From Bretschneidera sinensis (taxonomy: Eukaryota > Streptophyta > Magnoliopsida > Brassicales > Akaniaceae), in contig CM043700.1 in assembly GCA_023935145.1 (NCBI GenBank), positions 40,900,620 through 40,964,619 on the forward strand: 64,000 nucleotides of DNA. Reading direction: 5' to 3'. This document shows positions 1-16,860 of this stretch, one piece after another; within the stretch, counting starts at the first letter, position 1, and each line of letters opens with the position of its first letter. The notes under the pieces were generated by a model that did not search any database, was not told the origin of the DNA, and saw only the letters and a list, made by a program, of their open reading frames with translations. A program made the position numbers and the translations under genes.

Positions 1-975
1 GATAGCCCAACTACTATCCTGCCCATCATCAAGAGTCTCATGGCAGATGGCATTAGAGTCTGGATATACATGTAAGCTTTGACTCCAAAGTCCAAACAAA
101 TCGCTCATTATAAATAAATTAGATCCTTAATGTTCTATTTGTACACAGTGAAATTGGGTGGCGTTTGATACTGTTTGCAACACCACATATTCTCACCAAA
201 AAGTGCTAGCTAGAGTTGACCTTTTAGGTTTCTTGTTTCAACTTATATACCTAAGACCTTTCAGTTGCATCACAATGTGAGATATAAGTTAATAAATTAT
301 TAAGAAAATTTAAAATTTTTGGAAGTTACTAAGATCTATTAGGAGTGTTGAAGGGTTTTCAAATTTAATTTTCATTGAAATTGTCGACGTTCCAAATGAA
401 CTGTCCTTTACCCAAAAAAGAGAGATCATCTTAGAGAATTATTTAAGTATTTTTTTTTATTAATGTGAGGTTACATTTCTAGTGGCGATACAGATTCTGT
501 GGTGCCAGTTACATCATCCAGGTACTCAATAAACAATCTCAACCCTCCCATCAGGGCCACTTGGCACCTGTGGTACATGAACGAATATGAGGTAATAAAG
601 TGATCTTGATTTTACACATTCTGTTAATTTCAAAAGCAGCAGCATGGTTGCGTCCTTTGCTCTTGTAAAGCAAAGATTGTTAGTAGGCCTAGAAGAGAAA
701 CTTAGTTCCTACAAAATGATAAAAGCAACAAAATCCGTTTGACCGTAAGGGATATTATTGTTGTTATTTCCATTAAAATAAATCATTATACCAGTTGCTA
801 AAAATATGATGTAACTTTTATGACAACACAGCTTGGTGGGTATGTGGTGGCATATGAAGGACTGACTTTTATCACAGTGAGAGGAGCAGGACATATGGTT
901 CCAAGCTACCAACCAGAGCGTGCACTCACCATGATCTCCTCATTCCTCCAAGGAACTCTCCCTCCTTCAGAATGA
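1..975 (+). CDS. Serine carboxypeptidase-like protein, 3' exons only (cut by window edge)
   Basis: These are the last three exons of an SCPL (peptidase family S10) gene whose 5' part lies left of the window. Exons are 1-71, 483-591 and 832-975 (TGA at 973-975). All are open and in phase and match exons 6-8 of the copy at 6845-10101. The piece carries the catalytic Asp region (GDTDSVVPV) and the catalytic His region ([15 protein letters not shown]) of the Ser-Asp-His triad. SCPL proteins are secreted or vacuolar peptidases, or acyltransferases in some plant clades. One oddity is that the first exon ends AT before the GT donor where the other copy has AG. This changes a conserved Ser to Ile and weakens the donor. 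Whether the whole gene works cannot be judged here. Confidence 0.75.
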
Positions 976-1559
976 TCTTCCCCTCTCTCGAATACCACAT
1001 GGAGCAAGCATTATGCTAATAAATTTCTCAATTAAAATTTACATTTATAAGATGTAATATCTTCTAGATTGAACACTGATGATGTCTTTCACTGAAAATC
1101 TAAAGATGACAAGATGAATACATTTTCTGAACTTTAACTAATATTTTTCCAGTAAAATGAAATATTAATGATCTTGGACGAGAAAATGGCACAAGTATAT
1201 TGATAGTTGTTGTATTCTTAGGCTAGGCCCTAAGAATTGAGTTTACGATGTTTGTCTTTCCAGAGTTTGATTTGACTGAGACGGAAGGTAGTTTATCTGC
1301 ATTGTTGATTGGGATGAACTAGTACTGCATTAAGAAGGGAGATGAAGGTAGGTTCAGAAAGAGAGAGAGGGCCAGGTTGAGGTAGACTTAGCCAAGTGAA
1401 AGGGTCAGCTGAGCTGCTTGAGCATAGAATTAAAAAGAATTGATTCTCTTGGGGACTTATGTGATGATTTAACCCATACTCATTGTTTAAGGACTATGAT
1501 CATGTGCTATTGCTTACTCTCTTCCACGTAACGAGGGATGTTTATAGGGGGTTAATGTA
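1..1559 (+). repeat. Left copy of SCPL 3'-end segmental duplication
   Basis: Bases 1-1559 align colinearly with 9124-10700, including exons, introns and about 580 bp of downstream DNA, with scattered substitutions and a few small indels. Similarity stops abruptly after the shared GGTTAA(T/C)GTA. The left side continues with TGTAATACC-type sequence, the right side with unrelated DNA. The duplication extends beyond the window to the left. Confidence 0.9.
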
Positions 1560-2700
1560 ATACCTGTAACCGTAAAGTATGGGTAAAGAAATAATTTAAT
1601 AAATAGGTCAAAGAGTTAAAATAAAATATGGATATTTTAAGTGCGAAAAGTCCAATTGGAATAAAGCAATTCAAAAAAAAAATCTGGGACATAGACATCA
1701 TTAAAAAAAATTTGGACCAGAACGTCGAGATTAGATTAGAAAAAAATTATTTTCGAAAAAAAAAAAAAGTCAAAAGCCACAAAAATTTGTGGCAGCTTAG
1801 AAAAGAGGGGGAGGGGGCTGTTGAAGAAATAAAATGTAAAGGCAGCCACTGCCAAAGGAAAAAAAGAAAAAAAAAAAAGAGAAAGAAAGGTATTATGCAT
1901 GAATTCAAAATGCCCTTGTGCGTGGCAGCCCAAGAAATGCAAAAAAGGGAGGCTATTGAAGCAAAGAAAGTTTATATATATGCAAACATATTCATAACTG
2001 AACGATTTTGTTCGGTTTCTTTCAATTTCTCATTTTTTTCTATAAACACTTGGGGACTCAAAGAAATACTGAAAGAGCAAAATTCTGAAGAGATTTTCTG
2101 CGGAATTTCATAGAGAATTAAGAATAGCTATTAGAAAAGCAGAAGGTAATATCATAGTGTTTATTTTTGAGTTTCTGACATTTATGAAATTTCTCAAGAT
2201 TCAAAGTGGGAATTTTCAAAGTGTGTGGTTTATATCGAATTGAAGAATAAATTAACAAATTTATATAAATATAATGCCAGGTGTTGACGATCTACAACTA
2301 GAGGAATTTTTTAGAGAAACAGAAAAGACAAGGAAGTGATCCACGAGTAGCTTTAAGAGCTACGTGGTGAGTTGGATTTACTTTAAGTAGTCTAAATAAA
2401 AATTAATTATTTGGTGATAATATAAATTTAATTATTAAAGTATGATTGGATGGTAGATAAATCTTTGGGTGGATAGATATTGTATAAATGTTGGAATCGT
2501 AGAAAATTATTATGTGAGAAGAAATATTACTAGAAAAATGAGTTGATTTAATAATAAAAGTGAATAGTGAAATTCTTGATGAGCTATGGTTAAGATTTTG
2601 ATAAGAATTTTGAGGAGATAAATTTTAGTGGATCTTAACAAACTTTGATAGATGATTTGATGAGATTTGGGATGAAATTTAGTGAATCTTGACAAGTTTT
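1556..2700. other. AT-rich stretch, possible LTR-like sequence, no gene
   Basis: There are no convincing coding exons. The long open frame at 1628-2113 is poly-A/AAG low complexity. The stretch starts at the end of the SCPL duplication with TGTAATACCTGTAACC, which resembles the 5' ends of some plant chromovirus (Gypsy) LTRs, and it has a TATA-like tract near 1971-1981. No matching second LTR, primer site or pol was found, so the LTR reading is tentative. Confidence 0.3.
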
Positions 2701-3876
2701 TCCTGGGACATGATAAACATTTTGAAGTGGTACCTGGTTAGAATTATATCGAGGTGTAACTACCGTCTTACCGATGTGAGCTATTGGTAACCTTGAGTTG
2801 TCAGCTGTCACCACCACACGACTTCCCTTGTACTCAGACAGGTTTTGCAACTTCTGTTTATCACCTGTCATATGATTTGAGCAACCCGAGTCTACGATCC
2901 AATCATTCTTGTAGTCAATTTGTTCTGGTGTTGTTACCGTGAGAGCTAATTCTTCTTCCTCCATAGCGAACAATGCTTCGGCATCCCAACCATCTTCGCT
3001 ATTCTCCTTAGAATTGGAAGTAGCAGCATTACTCTCAACAGGATTTTTCTTGCCCCAACAATCTTTCGCCATGTGGCCCATCTTCCCGCAATTGTAACAC
3101 TTGCCATCGAACTTTCTACGATTACCGTGATTCTTCGAAGCTCCCCATGGACGAGAGCCTCCTTTTCCTTGGTGACTTTTCACCTTGTCACCATCCTTGT
3201 TAGATCCACCACCAGTGTGCCGCTTGAAATTGCCTTTGCTTTTGTTGGTGTAGAGCGCTTCCTCTTCACCCTTCAGCAAGACTCCTCCCATTTGCTTGGC
3301 CATAGCTTCTTGACCTGCAAGCAAATTTTCAAACTCAACAAGCGATGGTTGTGTTGGCCATCCCTGTACAGCGGCAATGAACCCTCGGTATTCGGGTCTC
3401 AAACCATGGATAATAATTCTCTTTATCCTGGCTTCCCCAATAGACGCCGTCAGATCTAATTCAGAAATTTCACGGCATAACGATTTCACCTTGTGAAAAT
3501 ACTGGGCAATCGTCATTTCACGTTGCGCCATCGATAGCAGCTCGTTCTCAAGAAGTTGCAGTCTTGTATCATTCTTCTTTGAAAAGAGTGTAACAAAAGT
3601 GTCCCATGCTTCCTTCGGTGTTTTGGCATCCCGGATTTGTTCTAACATTTCTTCTTCAATTGTGGTCTTTAAAGCAAACATCGCTTTGCCTGCTTTAATT
3701 TTCCACTTTCGCAAGACGCCATTGGCATCTTCTGCCTCCGGTTGTGTAACTTCACCACCACCGACAACCTCCCAAAGGTCTTGACCTTGAAGGTAAGACT
3801 CTATACACGTTGCCCACGTGTTGTAATTTTGGTTGTTGAGTTTCTTGATCCCTCCAACAACTTGAAGATCACCCAT
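2700..3876 (-). pseudogene. Copia gag-protease remnant
   Basis: The open reading frame begins at the ATG at 3876 ([18 protein letters not shown]). In order it has a UBN2-type gag domain, a CCHC zinc knuckle ([14 protein letters not shown]) that binds element RNA, and the aspartic protease start with active-site DSG ([12 protein letters not shown]). The frame stays open for about 390 codons and then runs into unrelated sequence near 2700, stopping at 2635. No stop interrupts gag, so decay was by truncation rather than by point mutation. Without integrase and RT it cannot move on its own. Confidence 0.85.
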
Positions 3877-4010
3877 CGTGTCGGTAAAATTTTGATAGTA
3901 CCGAGCAAGTTTGATTTCAAGATACAAACTTGTAGAATACAAAATTCTCACGACTCAAGAAAACTCACTCCAAAAAATATCGGTACCGACCGTCCCGCTC
4001 TGATACCAAT

Positions 4011-4431
4011 TGTTGAATAAGTAGAGTACAAAACTCTAACTATTTTTAGGAAGAAGAAAATAAAACACTCTAAAGAGAACTCACAAAACACTAATTAGCA
4101 AAGTTTTTCTTATTTAGTACTTAGCTTTGTTTTTCTTCTTGATGAATTACAAGGCTTGAGGACTTGAGTATTTATAGCAAACCAAATGAAAACTACACCA
4201 CACATATAATAAAACTAAATTTATTTACTACCACACAAATCCATTAAGCACCTAATTATGTTGTCTTCCACATCACCCATTAAGCACCTAATTATATTGT
4301 CTTCCACATCATCCATTAAGCACCTCATTATGTTGTCTTCCACACAACCTCACCAATAACAACATACCTAACTTTGCCCCATTTTGTAATTGTAAGCAAT
4401 TACATCATCAAACTAGCTATGGGTTTGAACA
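4011..4431 (-). repeat. 5' LTR of truncated Copia element
   Basis: It is bounded by TGTTGAA at 4011 and TTGAACA ending at 4431, a short perfect inverted terminal repeat with TG...CA ends. The primer binding site begins two bases inside the element. It contains about three copies of a roughly 40-bp unit (CATTAAGCACCT...TTGTCTTCCACA) at about 4243-4345. Confidence 0.8.
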
Positions 4432-4930
4432 ATACTATTGGACTTTAGATTAGGTTGGGGATTACTTATGGTGGGCTAACATTGATTCTCAACATGGAGG
4501 AAATGGAGTTGGTTTTGAAGCTGGGCCTGCTTTGTTCCCATTCTAAGCCAGCAGCTAGGCCTAACTGGACATTGATTCTCAACACTTCACCACAACAGAA
4601 GCAAGGATTTCACAAAGCAAAACAACTGTTCTGTCATCTGATCAAGGCGGTGCTAAAGAAGGGAAAAGAAAGGATGGTGATTTTGCTAGAAAACTGAAGA
4701 GGGTTGCTGAAGAAGGGATGAATTCTGCCTATAAAGAAAGCAGCAGGACAAAAGAAGCTAAAGGGCCTTTGAAGATTCCCATGTATTATGATGATTACAT
4801 GAAGAAGAACAAGTTCAGGAAATTGGAAGGAATGTTCTGAGGCTGGAGATCAAAGTATTAGGAGTTTAACAAGAGTGCAGACAAAGCTCGATCAAGGAAT
4901 TGCATGACCAAGAAAGAGAAAAAAAATCTG
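4432..4930 (+). pseudogene. Chimeric patch of coding fragments: lectin-receptor-kinase tail plus unknown fragment
   Basis: From 4494 the frame reads MEEMELVLKLGLLCSHSKPA then ARPN. This matches the C-terminal end of the kinase domain of L-type lectin receptor kinases, where it normally continues into MRQVVQ. Here it breaks at about 4565. In another frame, from about 4590 to 4839, an open stretch includes DFARKLKRVAEEGMNSAY and KIPMYYDDYMKKNKFRKLEG before a TGA. It looks like real protein but I do not recognise it. The 15-mer ACATTGATTCTCAAC precedes both fragments (near 4479 and 4570). The patch abuts the Copia LTR. No complete gene is present. Confidence 0.45.
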
Positions 4931-10101
<5,171 letters not shown>

Positions 10102-10700
10102 TCTTCCCCTCTCTCGAATTCCAAATGGAGCAAGCATTATGCTAATAAATTTCTCAATTAAAGTCTACATTTATAAGATGTAACATCTTCTAGATTGAAC
10201 ACTGATGCTGTCTTTCACTGAAAATCTAAAGATGACAAGATGAATACATTTTCTGAACTTTAACTAATATTTTTCCAGTAAAATGAAATATTAATGATCT
10301 TGGGCGAGAAAATGGCACAAGTATATTGATAGTTGTTGTATTCTTAGGCTAGGCCCTAAGAATTTAGTTTACGATGTTTGTCTTTCCAGAGTTTGATTTG
10401 ACTGAGACGGAAAGTAGTTTATCTGCATTGTTGATTGGGATGAACTAGTACTGCATTTAGAAGGGAGATGAAGGTAGGTTCAGAAAGAGAGAGAGGGCCA
10501 GGTTGAGGTAGACTTAGCCAAGTGAAAGGGTCAGCTGAGCTGCTTGAGCATAGAATTAAAAAGAATGGATTCTCTTGGGGACTTATGTGATGATTTAACC
10601 CATACTCATTGTCCAAGGACTATGATTATGTGCTCTTGCTTGATCACTTCTTGCTTACTCTCTTCCACATAATGACGGATGTTTATAGGGGGTTAACGTA

Positions 10701-12276
10701 CATTCATACAACTATCACGATGTTTGATTGCGCAAAATGGTGATATGACAACTGACACATCAATCTTTTCTAACATAACATAACCTATTACATAAGTAAA
10801 AAATATCATAAGTTGGTTTTACTATTTAATTCTCTCTTTTCCTTATCTCTCAATTTAGCTATTATGAAATCCGAAGAACGTGCAACTAACACAAAGATAA
10901 CACTTGAAAAATAACGAGAAATTAGCACTTGATTTAAAGGAAAGAAGAGCCACAAATTAACCAATTTATAAGATCTTCGAGTTTGAGTTAATTAGGGCAC
11001 GAAGACATGAAAGAATCTTAGCTAGCACACATTTTCACCTTGGTCTAAGCCATTGGTCTAAGCCAAGCCTACAGTGTAACTTTGTTTAAGGGGTATCGGG
11101 TTTAGCGCACACCATTCTTCTGCTCATTCATCATTCATTAAAAGCCCTAATTCGTAGTCAAACATAACATCCATCAAAGTAGAAGTTAGCAAATTAAGAG
11201 ATTGAAAAAATAAACGTGGCATAAAATATTAAACCCTAATTCATATTCCTAATGTAATCCTAATACTACATGACATGTTATCAAACAATTGAACCAAGCA
11301 AAACTAAACGAGTAATGATTTACGCAAATCCTAGACATGTTTCTTTATGGCATATAATATATTAACAAGGAATTGAAATTAACAAATATGAATCAATAAC
11401 CCTTAAACAAATAATTGCTAGAGTTAGTACATACTTCACGGGTCCAAACCTGTAGAACCTCCCGATGATCACGGGTCCATCTAAATTTCAAATCATGTAC
11501 ACATTTTAGATCTGGTTTTTTGCTTGACGGTTTGGACTTGGGTCCATGAATAACCGTGATTTTGCAGCAGGGTGAAAACCCTAATTAGGGCGTCTTAAGT
11601 TGCTTATAAATACTCTCTATGTACTGAGAGCACATTGTAACGAGAGATTTAGGAGGTTGATTATAGTGAAACTTCTGGTAGGATATAGCTCTATTTTGGG
11701 TGAATCTGGGTATATCGTGTCTTATTATTTTTTTCTGTTTATTATTCGTGTGATTGACAGGTCTCGAATCGTTCAATAATCCCTATATGATGCAACCCTA
11801 AACATATAATTCTTATATGATGTAACCCTAAAACATATAACCCGTATTATGTCATATTCATGATTTTTATTCAAGAAGTAAAATAACTGTAAAAAAGCTA
11901 GAGCCATGATGAACACAAACCTTAAATTGGGGTTTAATATGCAAGTTCTTGATTGGTGTATTAGTGCTCTTTGTGAGAATCAATGGGTTGTGATCCTTTT
12001 CATTGAATTGCGCCTCACCTTGCGAGCTAGGGCCATGATGAACACACACCTTGAATGGAGCTGATCATGCACGTAAGACTGCTTCCTATCAATGGCTTAT
12101 GATGCTCTTGTTTATATTACGCCCCACCTCACAACCTCCTATTCGGTTGGTATTGATTGGTGCTTCCAGAGTTTTTAAATCTTCCAGATTTGTTGAATTA
12201 AAAACTCTCAAAAGAGTCTTTAAATCGCCTGGAAAATCATCTTAGATAGCTCAAACCACAAATTCTCATCACTAAG
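10701..12276. other. Gene-free stretch
   Basis: No coding exons were recognised. A promoter-like block at 11600-11790 (TTATAAATACTCTC followed by GAGAGCACATTG) resembles the transcribed part of a plant LTR, but no partner LTR or primer site was found. A short imperfect direct repeat (GCCATGATGAACACA) occurs at about 11903 and 12031. Confidence 0.4.
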
Positions 12277-12925
12277 TAGGGATGGTAATTTTGTTCAAAA
12301 CCGTGGGGTTTGCTCCACCCCGTTTAGGAATTAATATGGGGATGGGAAAAAAAATTTCTTCCTTGGCCGAGAAGGGGATATAGGCCCCCTCCTCGAATTT
12401 CTCGAACCCTATGAATAATATATTATATTTTTCATCATATTTTTTTTATTAAATGAATTTATTGAATTCTTACTTCAAATTTACAAGATTTTAACTTTAG
12501 TAGTTCATGTTTTAATGATAATTTATAAAATTCATGTCTTATAAATACCACGTGCATATCCTTTTTTATAAATACAACTTGCACTTCCTCATCTATAATA
12601 CTCTATTTCTTAATAATCAAAAGACTAACTTAAGCTTTAAAATGTTAAAATTTTTGGCCTTACCCAACTTAGCTTTTAAAAGTCCTCTTTTTATGGGCTA
12701 TTGGCTTAAAATAGTTTAAATTTTATGTAGTCTCATGATTTAGAATTTGCTGAGAAAAATTCCCCGCAAGGACCTGATTCAACATAGAGAACTGAGATAG
12801 TGAAAAAAATTTCTCCGCCTTCATCCCCAAAGACAAGGATGGGGAATTTTTTTTTCTCGTGAGCTTGGGGCGGACAGAAATAGGGAATCCAACCCCGCTC
12901 ATTCCCTGCCCCGTTTCCATCCCTA
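12277..12925. mobile_element. hAT-type non-autonomous element (MITE)
   Basis: The termini are inverted repeats, TAGGGATGGTAA at the left and CCATCCCTA at the right, with G/C-rich subterminal blocks (CCCCGT, GGGGATGGG, CCCCGC). The body is AT-rich and lacks a transposase frame. The flanking octamers TCACTAAG and CCTTTAAG agree at their 3' ends, as expected for a decayed 8-bp hAT target duplication. Confidence 0.6.
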
Positions 12926-13834
12926 CCTTTAAGATATAAAACACCTCAAAGATTCCATAATGCTTCCAAACTCCCCTTCAATGCCAATCCATAACCTACT
13001 TATAGAGAAACTATTGTAAAACGATGGTTCATAATTGGTTAAGAGGCTTCTTAACCCTTCTTTAAGTTGGAAAACCAGTTTAGGAAAGGTGGAAAGGGTC
13101 TCGTTCCAAAACAGAAAATTTAAAACTTATATAGTAGACTGCATGAAAATTCGGTAAGGTAATGAAAGATCCAACATTCTTCACTTTATTGATGGTATGT
13201 CAGCATTAAAAATGAATGAGTGGTTTGGGTAATACTTTAAATGGAGATTAAAGTAATCTTTTTTTTTATATTTAAAGTATTACCCAAATCGAGGTTTAAT
13301 TAGCTTTCTAACTATGGTAACTTAATCTTATAAACATAAAATAAACGAACTACATATATTCATGCGTTTGAAAAGTCTTTTCTACTCCGGGGCTAAAAAG
13401 AAAAAGAAAACAAAAATGAAAATTTTATGGTACGGAGAAGAACCCATGAAAATGACGGAAGAGATCAAGAAAGTTAAATAATTAACGGACTGACTTGATT
13501 GAAAATTAATATAATGAGAAGAACTTGAATGAAAAAATAAATAAATCCTCAAAAACCAACTTAGAATTAGTCAATAACCTCAAGAATGAACTTGCATATT
13601 AAACCAGTCAATAGAGTAGAAGTTCATTCACACAGAATCATTGTGATAGAGCTCAACAAATATCTTTAGTATTTTCCTTCGCGAAAAAGTATGTAAAAGC
13701 GCTCGTGATGGTATCTTTTGTTTAGTATAATCACAAGAGTTATCTGCTAAGAAATCAATATTAAGAAAAACTTAAATAAATAGATAATTCATGGACTATC
13801 AACATTTTTTTTTTTATGATTGACAAGAGAGAGA

Positions 13835-13901
<67 letters not shown>

Positions 13902-14574
13902 TTCTTTATTATATATTCAGTAGAGATTATATAAAAAAATATATTTTAATTTTAATTTTTAGTTAAAATGATTAACCTTACCTCCAGTAGAATACCTTAA
14001 TTTTCTTTCCTTTTTTATCGAAAAGCAAGCAAAAAGGAATTGATTTCCAAAATAGCAATTTACTTTTATACTCTGTAACATTTTAATCAAAGAACAAGAA
14101 AACAACAACAAAAATATCATCAAATAACAACAAATAAGTAATAGTAGTATTTTCTTTTTAATTTTATTGCCGGAAACTAAGCAACGATCGATTTCATTTT
14201 TGTCGGACCAAAAAAAAGGTTTGTGTTAGAATGATCAATGAAAACGATCCAAAATGGTACAATAAGTTGGATTGGATTAGGTTTTTCAAACACTAGATTG
14301 GGTTTAGGTTAAAAAGAATTTGAACATGTCTATTTGGGTTGGTTGACGGGTTTAAATTTTGTAACCCGATCAAAACCAGTAACTTAGTGAATGTATATTT
14401 TATTATTCTGATATTGTGTCACCATCAAATTCCGGTTGACATGAGAAAATACTTTGATAATCATAAGTAATACCGTTAAATCTTATTAAATCACATATAT
14501 CATGATTAGTTAGTATCTAAAACATTAAATAAGTATTAAAAATAATTACTTTCAATTAATGCTTGTATAAAATT
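12926..14574. other. AT-rich intergenic DNA
   Basis: No gene was seen. The region contains the (TA)n microsatellite listed separately and runs of A and T. Confidence 0.5.
13845..13897. repeat. (TA)n microsatellite
   Basis: About 53 bp of uninterrupted TA dinucleotides follow a short GT-rich lead-in (ATGTGTGTGTC). Confidence 0.95.
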
Positions 14575-16860
14575 TTCATAAAAAATATACTTGTGTAAAA
14601 TTTAATCTTGCTATCAACTTTGCTAATACCAATTAACTTGAGTGAGTACTTGTCACATATAGAAAAGTAATTTATGTCTTATGTTCTATGGTTTATCTTT
14701 TTTTTGTATTTAATTTTATGTTATCAAAACAAAGTGATGATTTTTAGAAAATGAAATAGAATGGACAGTAAAATGATTCAAATTAAAACCAACTCAATAA
14801 AACATGTGTCATATGCAAATGTTTTCCTGAGTATATATAAAAAAATTTTAAAAATGAGAGAACTTCGAAAAAAAAGGATTTTTACTTAAGTCAAGAACAA
14901 GATTTGATTCATTTTCTTTATTTTGGGTTAAGTGTTAATTTTAGGCCTGAGTTGTTGTTGAGAGTTGAATTGAATTGGGCATTGGGCATAGACCTGGACT
15001 AATTTGGGAGAAGCTTTAATTTTCAGGTTTGAGATTTTGTCCTACATGCTCAGCGGCAACCAACGAAATTGGGGGAATGGGGCTTTGATGGAATATTTTC
15101 ATGTAATATATTTGAATTTTTAAAATTAAAAAACAAATTAGACTAAAACCTTAAATTGGATCAAGTTAGATTGAATCAATGGTTGATCAAATCAATGATT
15201 TGGTTGGATTGAAATTTTTATCAATCCAATACTATTGAGTTGGATTAAATTTTTAAGTTAGCTCAACTTAAATCGGTTCATGTTCAAACTTACATACGGA
15301 CACTTTTTAACAAGCAAACGTAGATGGCGGCACCCTAAAGAAAAAGAAGGAAAGCCTTGCAAGAAAGGGAAAACAACAGGAGAAAGAAGAAATTAAAGCT
15401 ATCTTTGAAAGACCTTGTAAGAATCTTCTCTATTCATTGGGGTTTACCTTTTTTTATTTTAAAAAAGCTCCCATCTTGCTGGACGTTCTATTTTTCAATT
15501 TTTCAATGATTAATATTTCTTTTATCTCAAAATAATTGTCTTTCATTGAAAAACTCAAAAATTAAAAATGCATTAATTAAAAGTATTACAATTTTCAATT
15601 TTGGTCGTTGATGGTCAAGCTTAAAGAACCTCCAAAACAAGGTTTATGTCTTCTTAGTTTATTGATGTTTTTTTGTTTTTTTATATTAATTAACAGGTAG
15701 AGGTCTTGTCAAACTATTCTCCATCACAAAAAAATGTTTCTTAAAACAAATTGATTGTTAATACTTTTCATAAATTATTTTCTCGGATAAAATTCATTCG
15801 TGTGGAAAACATATATTAAATGAGTGTCAGACAATATTGATTTGTTCAACTAATTTGACATATATTATGCAAATCTATTTATTTGAAAGATCCTAACTAA
15901 ACTATAATAATTGTGGGCTTTTACCATTTGCTAATAGCAAAAATGAATTGTGTAAGATTTTTTTTTCCGCATTTGCTTAAAAGTATTTGACACAATTTTT
16001 GTTTTTCTAAAAATACAATTTCATAAACTAAAACAATTTATTTACAAACGAATGAATTTTAGGATTTACAATTAACTCTACACGTGAGCTTTTTTATAAA
16101 TGAATTTTACTGTTTAAGTAAAATTATACCAAACATTAAAAGTTTTGCTTGTAAATGAATTATAGTTTCAGTTCATTTAAAAATAAAGTGTTAATTCATT
16201 TATAAATTAATTATAGTTACAATTCATTTAAAAATAAATTGAATTTTATAATTGAATCCATACCCAACAGAGTGTTTGAGAAGAATAGTGGAAGAAAAAA
16301 AGAGGAAGAGAAAATCGAAGGAGATAATTAATGAAAAAAAAAATCAATGTTTTCATCACATGTTTGATAATTATAATAGAAATGTGAGAGGAAATAAAAA
16401 AAAATGAACAAAAAATAGTTTATTTTAATTTGGAAGGATTACGATTTATATATATAGAAAAAAAAATCAATTCATTCACTTCTCTTGTCAAAAAAAAAAA
16501 ATACTTGTCTAACCCTGATTTATGAAATGTATAACATGACAAGAAGTATTTTTGGCCATCGGAAGAAAAAAAATATTTGTCTTTTTTTTTTTCTCGTACA
16601 TCTCATAATAAAAAATATTTTTATATTATATATCTTTCATAAATTAGAATTAAACAAAAATTTCTCTTTTTATTTTTTACTGAATAAAATTGCAATGATG
16701 AAAATTGCTTTCCATTCATTTCTCACTCTCACTCTCTCTCTCTTCGTTCATTAAAAGTTTTCATCCATCTCTCTTCGTTCATTAAAAGTTTCCATCTATA
16801 CCAATCATTGACCAAAGTAGCTACAAATATACACCATTTAATTGATAGTACAATTATTAT
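14575..16860. repeat. Tandem duplication, unit 1 (2286 bp)
   Basis: The unit starts TTCATAAAAAATATACTTGT and ends in ...CAATTATTA. The next base begins the second unit with the same sequence. Both units contain the same ordered landmarks: a GAGTTGTTGTTGAGAGTT block, a GCAAGAAAGGGAAAACA block, an ATGCATTAATTAAAAGTATT block and a CTCTC-rich end. Indels and substitutions are frequent, so the duplication is not recent. No coding exon was seen. Confidence 0.85.

Larger units (their letters stand above)
2700..4431 (-). mobile_element. Truncated Ty1/Copia retrotransposon (5' LTR, gag, start of protease)
   Basis: The element reads right to left. It has an LTR (4011-4431), then a primer binding site at 3997-4008 (minus strand TGGTATCAGAGC, the initiator-Met tRNA type), then gag and the first part of a Copia protease. 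Similarity ends near 2700, just after the protease-region VYHVPG motif. Integrase, RT, RNase H and the 3' LTR are all missing. What replaces them at 2270-2700 is AT-rich DNA I cannot assign. Confidence 0.85.

Noticed and set aside
1628..2113. A 161-codon frame, Lys-rich
   Set aside because: Composition is driven by runs of A. It lies in LTR-like or AT-rich sequence, with no domain.
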